From Paralvinella palmiformis (Eukaryota > Annelida > Polychaeta > Terebellida > Alvinellidae): a stretch of DNA of 64,000 nt. Position 1 is the first letter of the stretch; the number at the start of each line of letters is the position of its first letter. Positions 49,501 through 61,035 of the stretch are shown in pieces. The notes under the pieces were generated by a model, which did not search any database, was not told where the DNA came from, and saw only the letters and a list, made by a program, of their open reading frames with translations. The stretch is from the NCBI GenBank assembly GCA_025642065.1, contig JAODUP010000030.1:314001-378000 (forward strand), read 5' to 3'. The position numbers and the translations under genes were made by a program.

Positions 49501-51450
49501 CATGAAAGGACTCTCGTTTTTCACAAACAAAACATTTCAAAGACTTCAACATTGTTAAGATCAAGTTTTGGATCTTGCAAAGTGTGACTTGTGGCATTAA
49601 CTCTGTCAAGAATGTCGTGCCAAAAAAACAGCATAGATGCACATCCTATCATGGAAAATATTTGCCTCAGAACGTGTTTTGGACCTCTCATTTTCATGTC
49701 TTCCTATTTTGGCAATTGCTTCACGGATTGAGTGATATCCTTGGACGAGTGTTTTCACTGCATCTGATCGACACGACCATCATGTTGTAGAAACCCTCTT
49801 TGGTGCAGATGTAGGACCTAATTCCAAAGCCTTCAGTGAGTCTGTAAAAATGTTATGACGATGTCTCGAAACTGTGAAAAAAACATTGATTGTTTCAATG
49901 AAGTAATAAATACCACAGCTGCTTGACAACATTCAACTGCTGCTTGTCTAACTAGATTCAGTGAACGTCCAACAAATCGCATGATGATTTTCAGCTGCCA
50001 CTTTAGCTTGAAGACCATTATATCACTCATTGCTGAAACGTTATCATAAGATTGCCCACGACAATTCTGAATGGCAATGCCATAGTCTGCAAGGAATTTC
50101 ATCAATCCTTCAAATATTTATTGAGTCTTGTGACCTTGATTTGGCAGAACTTCACAAATCGACCAACTGGTATATCATGATCCATGTATCTGAAGATCAT
50201 AGATAATTGATCAACATGACTTTCATCAGCTGTGGAATCAAGAGAAACTGAACAGTATTTTGACAGTTTTATACGTTAAATGATTTCATTCAGAACTTTA
50301 TTGCCCATTTGTCGAAAAAGTTCTTCACAGATCGGGGAAGACAATAAGTGTTACTACTGCCACGATTTGCATGATTATGGATGCGTTGCATCAGGAAATC
50401 ATCATATTCGGCCAAAGTCTCTAGCATTCCCAAGTAGTTTCCATTATGAGGGGATCCGATTAATTCATCACCTCGACGACGAAGCACACTGGCCAGTCGC
50501 TTTATATGAGTGCTTTAATATTGCTTATTTCGATCTTGTGCATGTGTAGATTCTATACGCCCAGATTTGTTTAATGACTTGTTGCTGACAAAACTGCTTG
50601 AATTTGATCTTCTGGTTGCTCATGAACACCTAGTCTGTTATATATCTAGTTCCTTGGAAGACATTATATTAATAGCACTGTCGCATATAAACCTAGGTCA
50701 ATGTAACGATCATCACGTGATGTCTGGATCAGTGTATTAAGTACCAGTGTACAGACTGAATAAAGTTAATTGTAGATCTAGCAGCATTGAGTTTACATGG
50801 CTGTGTCCGTGGCCGTATTCAAGTCGCGGGGAACAAAACATAGTCGTTTCCAGTCACAGAACCCATCATGTGTGAATTGGCATCTTGTAACAACAATTAG
50901 TCTGCAAAGAAGCAATAGACCATACCATTTGTTGGTGAAAAACAAAACCAAGAACGTATAACAACTTCCCCATTTCGATTCCGTCGCTCAAACATAACTG
51001 GTGTACATTTCCGGCCGACTTTTTGTATTACGGATTTAGCATCCAAAGACTTGACATCACTCTGGTGGAGATCCTCAGGACCTTTCACAGCCCTATAGTC
51101 AATTAATTCTGTCGGCATACACTCTGGTCATAAGCTGATGTCATCAGGTTGTGTAATCGTATGAAATCCAGGAACCACTTGCTTTGAAGCAGTGCCTGTT
51201 TTCTCAACATTCTGGTAATTGTTTACCGTAGACAGGCCAGAAGAAGACGAGGCTGATGTTTCTACAGCAGGAGGTACCTGCTTTGGTTGTACTAAAGGCG
51301 AAGCACTGTTTATTTCTGAAGCTGATGATGGACGAGTAAAGTATTCAGTCATTCGACATGTTTTTACAAGTTCTTTCGCTTCTCTTTCGGTAGGTTACTT
51401 GGATAACTTTCTCTTTGCAGCACCATTTTCAAAATGTCAATGATCTTTGT
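49500..51450 (-). pseudogene. hAT transposase fossil, ZMYM1-like (DUF4371)
   Basis: Minus strand, in coding order: Ser/Thr-rich N-terminus (51352-51128); TTF-type zinc-finger block with RSWFCFSPTNGMVYCFF (about 50950-50900); SPHNGNYLGMLETLAEYD (about 50450); IDSTADESHVDQL-like remnant (about 50230); IAIQNCRGQSYDNVSAMSD (about 50080-50020); RSLNLV (about 49960); a TRWSCRADAVK-like block (about 49770-49750); and a TTFLTELMPQ...KSLKCFVCEKRESF end near 49510. This is the DUF4371 plus C-terminal dimerisation layout of hAT elements. Several stops and frameshifts. Terminal inverted repeats were not found. It directly abuts the fossil ORF on the other strand. Confidence 0.75.
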
Positions 51451-53204
51451 GCCTGTCCATTCTACAAGAAGAAAAACATTATATTTTATAAATTACGTAA
51501 TTACATTTGGAGTAACACTTATTTTCCAATCCGTCAGCAGGTCATGAAGCTATTCCCGATTTAGTGTTTGCCATTGAATAACAAAGCAAAGCCTTGTTTT
51601 AATTGCAATACATTGTCTCTGTGCAGGCCTAGTTGACTGCATGCATAGCTCTTATTGGTCTGTAGCTAGACTAAGTTAGTGTAACTCGTGAAGATTGATA
51701 AATAAAGTTGTTAAACAAATGAATCAGTGGCGGAATTACTATGTAGCAAAGTGCGTAACGTGAACGACTAGATTGTATAGAATGGTAAAATGTAAAACTA
51801 CAGTTTAACTTTAAGTGAGGATAGGTTACTGTTTTACTGTTTTTTAAATGGGCGGAGTATCACCTGGATCCTATTTAGCACCTTTCCTACCATTTGGGCG
51901 ACCCCCTCTCAGGGTTTGGCCAATCAGGACAGCTCCTGGAGCACACATTGTATATCTAGTATCAGGTGGCTCTCTCCCCATCATTCAGCGTCGGGGAAGC
52001 ATTAGAGCAAGTTGCTCTCCCACCACTTATCCCTTGTTTTTCTGAACTAATGTGTTTTGTTAATAATATATGTATGTTATATGCTTATATGTAATGTAGT
52101 GGAGTAGTTTCTTTTGTCAGTCATTAATAAATGACATGTTTCCCCAAACACGTTGTCTATTATATCAATCTGCATACATTTAATTCCTAGATAAGCTTGT
52201 AATAAGTATAGACTATATAGTATAAACGATTATTTAACAAATAAAACCTAAATGTTTAACAACTTAACAAGAAAATGAAATGATATGTTCTTTTAAGGTC
52301 CACTTTCTGTATATTGTTTAGCCTAATGAGACCAAAGAGCACCCGATAGAAATGAAATGAAGGATGAAAAAATCTTAGAGATTTGAGTCTGCCGGGAACG
52401 GCAACCGAGCCCGGGACCCATTCAGCTCTGGTCGAGCGTACTACCACTGTCCCAAACATAACGACAATAAATAGGCTTAACAAAATAAGAAGTAGAAAAT
52501 TAAACAAAAACAAACGAACTTACTTTGGTTTGCATACGGACAAAGTCAAAGATAAAAGTAGAATAGTCGATAAATATTCACAATATATCGTGAATACGTA
52601 TTTAACGATAGAAAACGATAAATAATAAAACTCATGCAGATGGCACACAAAATAATTAATTCACAATTCTCATTTCTTGTCTGAAACCTAGCGGAAGGCT
52701 ATGGCCTTCGTGGTAGACAGTGTCAAGGTGTAACGTTTCTAAGTCAACAATTAGTGATAAAGAACATCGCTGTTGATATATGTTTGGCGTTAGATTTGAT
52801 GTTTTTTTTTCTTCCTACGTATTCTGAGCAATGACAGGAAAACAACCAGTTAGCTGTTAGCAACTCACAAATACAATATGGATTGCGTATGTCGAGATTT
52901 TGGCAATACACATAGACGTTACGCTCGAGGCTACATTTATGTTTCGCGTGAAAATGAGTTTTTGCAATTACGCTAATTACATAACGTTGTGCACGTTAAA
53001 CGTTTCTAACGTCGTGAACTTAAAGCAACTTAAGCGAGAGTTTTTTTTACTGATACGGGCGTATCGTTCAGGTCAGCCTAAAATTTTCCTTACAAATAGT
53101 TTTTCATCAACTATGTGGAGACACCTGGACAACTGCCGAGATTCCTCAGTCCTAAATCCGGACCCTCACACTGCTATTTTAACTTTGCTAGCAAACTCCC
53201 ACTA
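51451..53204. other. No gene recognised
   Basis: Includes a GC-richer block at 51845-52035 and a CCGGGAACGGCAACCGAGCC block at about 52391-52450 that faintly resembles a SINE head on the minus strand. Neither is convincing. Confidence 0.3.
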
Positions 53205-53216
53205 AGCGTTCCAGTA

Positions 53217-53400
53217 CGATGATTGATGTTTTACGGCCACTTTTGTGCGCGTGGTAGGCTAAATGGGCCGAGCGACCTCCAACGGTAATGAAGCGAAGTT
53301 AAAGATGAAACACCATTCAGTCATGCCCACGCCGAGATTCGAACACGGGTGGTACTGATCTGTGGTCCAACACGCTACCGCTAGACCACGGAGACGTCCA
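53217..53400 (-). repeat. SINE family A, copy with imperfect 12-bp target-site duplication
   Basis: Minus-strand copy close to those at 26518 and 28613, with GGTCTAGCGGTAGCGTGTTG and a GTTCGAATC B box intact. Flanks AGCGTTCCAGTA (53205-53216) and AGCGGTCCAGTA (53401-53412) differ at one base, suggesting a moderately recent insertion. Confidence 0.85.
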
Positions 53401-53412
53401 AGCGGTCCAGTA

Positions 53413-54095
53413 TAATTAATGACAATTCTTCTCGGGCTTTGTCCAAGCGTCGAATAAAATGATCTTTCCTTGAAAGCATACCATAGTCATGTTAAATACA
53501 TCTATACTTATTGTAAACACTATATAAAGTAAATGCTGTGATTGACATATTGAATGGGTGTTTATTGCATCATGCTCCAAATTGTGTCATCATCTCATAT
53601 GCTTTTTCATTGTTATATATTCTGCTGGTTTGATTATATCCTAAATGTTGTTTGGCGAAATTATATATTTTCTTGGCTATTTTATTCCCCCCTCATTGCC
53701 AAATATATCGGCCATGTGACACATAGCCACATTTTTCGTATCTGGATAATCATAATAATAATATCTATTGTACGCACATTAATGTACAATATATTTTTGA
53801 TTGACATTATACGAATGATGTTATTATGTACGTGTATGGAAATTGTGCATAAATTACTTACTTACATGACAATTTATCATGCGTTATAGGTTAGTACAGC
53901 GAAATAATATACAATGAGGCTCACAGTTTCCATTTTAATTTTCGTCATAATGTACTAAATTTTCAACGTATTATTCATGTTATGAACATTTATTGGCCCT
54001 CAAAATAAATTTGTATATTGATATTGACTTACCTGGACCCTTTCCTCGTAGCTCCCCCGAGCGAGTATAATCAAAATTGACAACAGACTGAGGGC
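53413..54095. other. No gene recognised
   Basis: AT-rich sequence between a SINE and the TIR element. The open frame at 53554-53889 is hydrophobic and AT-driven, without a known domain. Confidence 0.3.
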
Positions 54096-54102
54096 CTATT
54101 AG

Positions 54103-56289
54103 CAGAGAGCTTAAATATAGAGAGGCGTTACTCTTGCCGCGCCATGTTGAATTTTGAACCAGTGGCGCCTCCAGCGACCGGAGGTATGTCTCGGATAAAC
54201 AAAAGCTTTCTGGTTGTCCAGATGTGATCGTGTACATGTGTGCGCATGGTTGCCAATACTAGTACTATATATTACATGATCACATACTCTTTTATTAATT
54301 AACACTTTAATTGTGCACACATGATATCGAAAAAAACGAAGCTCAGAAATTCATAGCCTACAATTTGCGATCACTTGACAGCTGATTAGAAAATAATTGA
54401 ACGTGGTTTAGGTTATTTCACAGCTTTGTGTGTGGAAAGCGTATTTTTCACAAGTTTTTTTTAACGAAAACAATCAGGTATTTATGAGGTAAATGCATAC
54501 AAACATACTTTCATCATGTCAGTTTATTATAGTCGATAAATTTTCATTTATTTGGATATATACAGCAATTATAACACAACCATAACACAATTCACCATAT
54601 ATTCATCATGTCCGTTTATGATATATTAACTAAAAAAGTTCATTTAAAGTCTACATCTCAATAATATAGACCATGCAATATAGGCCTGCCCAGCTGAGAA
54701 CAAAGAATATACATGGAATATTAACAATGTTTATGTTTGCGTCAAATTGTTAGAGATAGAGAAATTAGTACTTTCATATAATAAGCGGCATCAAATCTCT
54801 TGTGCCACGGGTTCATCTACAGTTACAATCAGCCATTTGTTATCAAATGGACAGAATAACCCAAATTGCTTCCAGCTCTAAACAACCACTACCACAAAAA
54901 TATGACACTTAGTTCAGATCAGTGAACTGTTTAAAGTTAGACAGAATATACCCAGAGATGTAATAGACACATCACATCCAATACCAGTAAATCTGTATCC
55001 AAGAGATTGGCTTGTTTACATGGTATCTCATCATCATAGAACTTCAAGGACTGAAACAGAACAATACCTTGTAAAATAATGACTTGAACCAAGTGCATAC
55101 ACAATGTGTAAACACATGTTTTCCTTTTTTCAAGTTGGTTAAAGAATTTGATTTGATATGCATTTAAGTTATGAACTGAACATTCAGGTACTAATTCAGG
55201 TGCTGGTAATCCTTTTTTGTATTAAGATATGAAATGGGCTGACAAAATTTCATGGGTTTGATGCCTTGTTTCTTATTTAATTAATTTTATAATACCAATA
55301 TTCACCATTAATATTTATAAATATTAATTACCATCACAACTGGCCCTGTCTCCTGTATATGTCTCCTATCTGTTAATACCTTCCTCTTTTATTTCAGTGG
55401 ATGCATGCGGTGGATTTGGTACATCAAAAATAGTTGGAATAGCATTCTAGATAAGTTTATCTCTTGTCTGGTTCATGAATTCCGTTTCAGCGAATTAGAA
55501 TTCAAATTATTTAAATCTTCCCTCATCATATATCTGAACGACAACAATTAATAACCCATCTTTTACTTCTGCCAATAGAAAAAAATAACAAAATGAATGT
55601 TTCTACCACTAGTTGAGGTATTTAATAATTAATTTAAATTATAAATAGAAGTCCATAGATATCAATAAGTACCAAAAGCTTACGTTTAAAAATAAATATG
55701 GATACAGGTGATCATGTAAATACTCAGCTATTTATAATTACTGTAATTATGGAAAAAGTATCTGATTATTATTATAGAAAGTCCAATTATATTATTAACA
55801 ATAACAAAGTAAAATATACCTCCCGCCTATAACATCTTCAATGGCTCCAGTACATGTAACTGTAAGCTTATGTATATCTTACATACCCATTTTGTGATTA
55901 ATAGGTTGATATTGTTCAATAAAATTTAATAAGATTTGTCTGAAACAAATATAAATCTTGCTTGGGCCTACTGCTTGGGTCATGTCAAGTAGGGGCGTGT
56001 CTATTTCAAATTGTTATGCTTATTTTTTAAATATCCTTTATTTTAAAAAAGTCAGATCATATGAAATTTTTACACTAGCTTTCATTTCCTTTCCGGAATG
56101 TCTTTATTTGTGCATACTTTTCCTGTTACTGCAGCCGAAAGCGGCGCAGAATGAACCAGTGCCATTAGGCGCCATGTTAACGAAGGGAGCTGTCCGTGAC
56201 AATCTACCTCCGGTCCCTAGGGCCCTGGCGCTCCATGAATTCAAAATGGCGCCCCATGTTAAAACGCGTCTTGTTATGAATAGTCTTTG
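54103..56289. mobile_element. 2.2-kb TIR element, copy 2, with target-site duplication
   Basis: 2187 bases, same orientation as copy 1, begins CAGAGAGCTTAAATATAGAG and ends TAGTCTTTG. Exact 7-base duplications CTATTAG flank it (54096-54102 and 56290-56296). The ends form an imperfect inverted repeat of about 85 bases; the right end reverse-complemented starts CAAAGACTATTC. The CA(G/A)AGA terminus and a duplication near 8 bases would suit a hAT-like non-autonomous element, but class is unproven. Inside there is no transposase, only short frames. Confidence 0.85.
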
Positions 56290-56296
56290 CTATTAG

Positions 56297-57980
56297 GTCA
56301 ATGGCCTAAATCGAGATCTGTCTTTAATTGCGTCAATTCATGTTTTATAGTAAGCCTATCAACTATGAATTATAATGATTTATTTATGTTTATGAATATT
56401 AATTAATCATCTTATCATAGATTTGTCTATCAACAGCGCTATTTTCCCACATTGCTTGTTATATCAGCTCAAAACCAATTACATTTTAAATAATATTGTT
56501 ACTGTATTTTACTTTAATATTATTGCTTCATCTTCCAGAACTCGTGATTGTCTGATGTATTTCTAGAAACATTAATAGTGTGGAAGATTTAATGTTGAAG
56601 TATTCTTATTGTAAAAACTTGATGTGTTGCAAATTATTACACATGATCAGCCTTGTTTCCACTGCTACACTTCTGCACTATATGTTATGTTTCTGTATAC
56701 TATAACTATGGTTTTTTGATCACCTTCTCATCATAGACCAAGTTTGGCCAGAAAGATTTGTGACAGTGTCCTTTAAAAAGGACTGTCCATTAATGACCTG
56801 AGTCTTAACAGACAGAGACCACTGTATGTCATTATAATAGGATGTCAAATTGTACTATATGTACTTTTTGTTTTTCCACAAATCTCTAAGCTGCATCTAT
56901 ACCATATCCGTGTAAGGTTAATTTATGATGGATTTTAATTTTATGGAATCCCTGAAATTTGTAATATCAACTGTAAAACATAAACTTGTCATTTCGTTTG
57001 TTGATGGCCTGTGTTCTGTGTATAAAAACCTAACTTTATCTGTTTAGTATATGGTATAATATTATTTGAGTGTTATCAAGTTGTTGTATTGTTATTTGAT
57101 CATATTCATTGTGGTATTATGTGTGCTAGCCAGCTGTTGGATATCTGGATATTTCCAGTCATAATTCTCCTAGCATGTTCCGTTATGTGAGTTTATTATT
57201 TTTGATGTACTAGATTTTCTTTATTCAAAGTATACTGGTAGCTGTTTTTAAAATAATTTTCTTAATTGTCATTAGGTTTAAAATAGACCTGTGTTTGTAT
57301 TTTAGGTGTTATTAATAATAAATATTTTCTAGGTCCAATCTGTAAGTGCAGAGACATATTTCTAGGTGATAATTATTTTATTTTAAGAATGCAAACTGGC
57401 ATCCTATCTGTCTAACTCTTTATAATACAATACTTGACCAGAGGTATTTTGTATGTAAAACAAATTACATGCTATGAGTATGGTTTTGATTTTAATTTAA
57501 TGTTTCACTATTCATAATACACTTTAAAACCTTTATTTAACATCAAGTCTCTATATAGATCCGACATCAGCATCTCTATATAGATCCCATATCAGCATTT
57601 CTATATCAGATTCTGATATTGGGAACAATATAATTCAGTGACCTGCTGGCAAATGAGCATTTAGATACCACATAAAAGCATCCCAGTCATTATGTTAGAC
57701 CCCGTTTCACAAGGTTTCCAAACGAAAGATTGGTTTTTAAATAAACTAACGGCTGTTGCTATTGGTCCGGACCCAGATGTACATCAAAGTAGCTACAGTT
57801 CCGGGACTTCAACTGCACATGCACACCTTCCAGAATATCAAGTAAAATATAATACACTGTCGGCTACCACGGACACCTTTACAAATTTACTAAAACTCCG
57901 GCACTGTCTGCCTAACTCTAACCCTAAACCGTATTTCCGTATTTATGCCATTCTGTCAAAGTAACATGCTAGCAACACGG
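56297..57980. other. Gene-free, AT-rich
   Basis: No gene recognised. About 57545-57620 holds two to three diverged units of a roughly 30-base repeat with CTCTATATAGATCC(G/C)(A/C)ATCAGCAT-like words. Confidence 0.35.
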
Positions 57981-57984
57981 TATT

Positions 57985-58165
57985 TCATCGGTGACAGACC
58001 ACGTTAAATGACGCTGTTGTCTCCACTGAATTAATTTAAAACAGAGACGTTAAAGAACCCTTGTGGACATAATACACTCTAGCAGTGAACATCCTCGGGG
58101 TATTTGGGCTCTATCTTTCCGGACTGGTCCTTTTGAGTGGTGGGGAGAAGTTATGAACAACCACT
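57985..58165 (+). repeat. SINE family B tail, head missing
   Basis: Plus strand. GACCACGTTAAATGACGCTG, ACTGAATTAATTTAAAA, GACGTTAAAGAACCC, CTCGGGGTATTTGGGCT and TTTTGAGTGGTGGGGAG align in order with the body of the SINE at 28031-28389. The tRNA-like head is absent. Confidence 0.7.
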
Positions 58166-59467
58166 CAATAATTAAAAAGACCACACTGGAAATAAATGCT
58201 TGTACTTGTGAAATATCAAAGAAAATCAATCATAAGTACAAGAATAATTAGCTATCCTCCTTTATTTATTATGTAATATTTATCAATTAAAACATGGATT
58301 AGTTCATAATTTCAAACTGAATATTGTGACATTTCCTGGCAGCAGACCACTGACCTATATTAGAGGTCGGCACATCAGACGCATTCATTGACCTGACCAT
58401 GCATTTTATAATTCACGGATACCGGAAATGTGCCACTTCGTAAAACAAATAGAGGGATTTTGGTACCAGTGTCAATATTTTATATCAGAATCTTGCACTG
58501 TCTAAACAAAACAATAACTTTCCTGATTTTCCATATCACGATTTTAAAATATCACCACTCAACGGAGATATGCCATCATATGGTGATATGAACACATCAA
58601 ACTAGTAAAACAGTTGAAATGATTCAAGGCCAAAGTCCTATAAAATTATCAGCAGCAAATTATCAATGATATGTCAACTTTAAAGTTACATCCCACTCTA
58701 GAATCACCATTAATGATTAAATGTTCATTTAAACCCACAATCGTGAATTTGTTAAGCTACTTACTGCATATGTAAACCTGTAGTGTGCTTGACTTCAAGC
58801 AATCTGTTAATTATGAGGTATTTCCCCGTTATTAGCATTGTACATTATTTATCTATGAGTGACTAGAATATGACAGTGAACTTTTAGTCTATTATATAAT
58901 AATTCGGAAGAAAAATATATTTGAAACTAAAGTTCTGCAGCGTCATCTGGCGAATTGTTTTGATTAAAGCGACGCCATCGAAGTGATTCGTCAGATGGCG
59001 CTGTTAAACAAGTAAGTTATTGACTCAGCATCACATAGTTACAGGATCCCAAGAAATTAAACTACTACATTTTATTTAATATATTCAATAATAAATGTCT
59101 CTGTTGTCGCATTGGTCACAATCATCTAAGACTTGAATTCAAATCCAGACCGGCTTTTGTTTCATCTTTTATTTCACCGTATTAACGTATCACATGTACA
59201 AACATTGCTGTAAATCAGCAACAATGTATTATATAACTAATTCTGCTGCAACGCACACACACGCACGCACGCACTCACGAACATATATCTACATCTACAA
59301 AGCCACTAAATATCTGTGATGTGATCATATACTCATTCGTCATATAAAAAATAATAGCTTGCTCATGTGGGCAGATGATGGCCGTAATTTTGCTGACTCA
59401 GTGATACTAGTACCTGAGTATTATGAATCAGCGAGCCGACCTTTTTACTATTCAGTAATTGTATACC

Positions 59468-59509
<42 letters not shown>

Positions 59510-60230
59510 CACCTTAGCGAAAATAATATTTTCCTATAGTCCTTGTGTCGGCCACATTTTAGTGAACCTTTCTTTTACATTAATAATTAATATGATATGT
59601 TACCCTGTATTCTGTGAATCTATATTTAAGCTGAGTACTGGCATAGGCTAGTTAAATGACAGTGTTCTAGTCAAGCTACACTCTAAAAACGTCAGATCAA
59701 TTGGTTAATGATGATGATAATGATGATAATAAAGAGGAGGAAGAAGAAGATTATTATTATGATTTACATTGGCCTATACCCGAATTCCACGAACCTAAAA
59801 TACTCGATTAAAAATAGTGAAATCAAATTATAAAACGAGGTAAACAACATAAGATAATTATATATCTGTCTTACCATTGTCGGCCTTAAATTAACGAACG
59901 CCATTACACAGAAAATTAGTTCGGTTATGTTTTGAAAACAGAAAATATTTCTGCCCGGAAGTGACAACTGCGAAACAGAACCATTTCTAGGTAACCGAGG
60001 TCATATAGTCAAAACGACTTTCTGGTTTACAAACCCGATTAACCGAGGTGCTATAGTCACAGAGAAGAAATGGAGTTCATTTCGGAGGAGAGGAGAGGTT
60101 GTAGAGAGTTCCCTTCTACATAACAATCATCACGTGGCTCGTGTTTATTCGCTGTTTATCGAAATAACAAACAAAAACGTCACTTTTCGTGAAAACTAAT
60201 TAATGACTAGAAAGCAGGAAACGTGCCTAA
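58166..60230. other. Gene-free stretch with small repeats
   Basis: Holds a short inverted-repeat unit at 58938-59003, (GT)17 at 59471-59504, a GAT/GAA run at 59709-59760, and a direct repeat AACCGAGGT..TATAGTCA near 59993 and 60041. No gene recognised. Confidence 0.35.
58938..59003. mobile_element. 66-bp unit with terminal inverted repeats
   Basis: The left end CAGCGTCATCTGGCGAATT and the reverse complement of the right end (CAGCGCCATCTGACGAATC) match at all but three positions. It is too short to code for anything; it could be a tiny MITE, a solo inverted end pair or a structured site. Confidence 0.45.
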
Positions 60231-60233
60231 ACA

Positions 60234-60359
60234 ATGGCGTCTTCTGTACTGGGTCCATTTTGGCACTCTAGAAAGGGCATAGGAAGTGACCACAATCCGG
60301 AAGAACCTGTTATAATTCCGGATATAGACGATAGTGGTAGAAATAGTGCCTTGTGTTAG
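60234..60359 (+). CDS. Small ORF or candidate first coding exon, unknown product
   Basis: A 41-codon frame starts in a good context (AACAATGGCG) in a CpG-containing patch. It contains ASSVLGPFWHSRKG and an acidic/hydrophobic EEPVIIPDIDDSG, then stops after NSALC. A possible donor (AGTG|GTAGAA) lies inside, so it could be the first exon of a plus-strand gene, but I cannot find a following exon. Could be chance. Confidence 0.2.
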   Translation: MASSVLGPFWHSRKGIGSDHNPEEPVIIPDIDDSGRNSALC

Positions 60360-60599
60360 TGTTTACGTTAGCGTAGGCTGCGTGCACGTGTGCACAATCT
60401 TAGAAAGGAGCCTGAAGGGGAAAAGATATTAGTAACGATGTTAAGCTGTTAGTTAGAATTAGCTCAAACTTTAGATATATACATATATAGGCTGATGATA
60501 GCTCTATGATAAGTTGGCGATAGGCAGTGATTGGGATGAGTTGTTTGTGTTTCAAAACTTTAATAACGACCGTCTGTATGGTTCTCTTTGTTGTTCTCT

Positions 60600-61035
60600 A
60601 TGTTGTTGTCTGTGTTATTATATACATCTATGTTGATATTTAAATGTTTGATTGTGTCTGTGTTGTATTCTGTAGTAATGTCTGTGTTATTATATATGTT
60701 GTTATCTAAATGTTTGATTGACTTACTGTGTCTGTGTTCTGTTGTCTGTGTTATTATATATGTTGTTATCTAAATGTTTGATTGTCTTACTGTGTCTGTG
60801 TTGTGTTCTGTTGTATTGTCTGTGTTATTATATATGTTGTTATCTAAATGTTTGATTGTCATACTGTGTCTGTGTTGTGTTCTGTTGTGTTGCCTGTGCT
60901 ATTATATATGTTGTTATCTAAATGTTTGATTGTCTTACTGTGTCTGTGTTGTGTTCTGTTGTCTGTGTTATTATATATGTTGTTATCTAAATGTATGACT
61001 GTGTTACTGTCTTTACTGTGTTTTGTGGTGTTGTC
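60600..61035 (+). repeat. Minisatellite, units of 64-74 bases
   Basis: GTGTTATTATATATGTTGTT, followed by ATCTAAATGTTTGATTGTCTTACTGTGTCTGTGTTGTGTTCTG-type sequence, recurs with unit starts near 60684, 60748, 60822, 60896 and 60965. The unit lengths give long hydrophobic open frames (Leu/Val/Cys-rich) that are repeat artefacts. Confidence 0.85.

Noticed and set aside
51726..51760. CAGTGGCGGAATTAC as the hAT terminal inverted repeat
   Set aside because: It faces away from the hAT fossil and no partner end was found.
54111..54320. 69-codon minus-strand frame ending VTPLYI, also seen at 31259-31534
   Set aside because: It lies wholly within the left end of the TIR element; present in both copies only because the element is.
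57692..57964. 90-codon plus-strand frame
   Set aside because: No domain, no splice context, and it runs toward a SINE tail.
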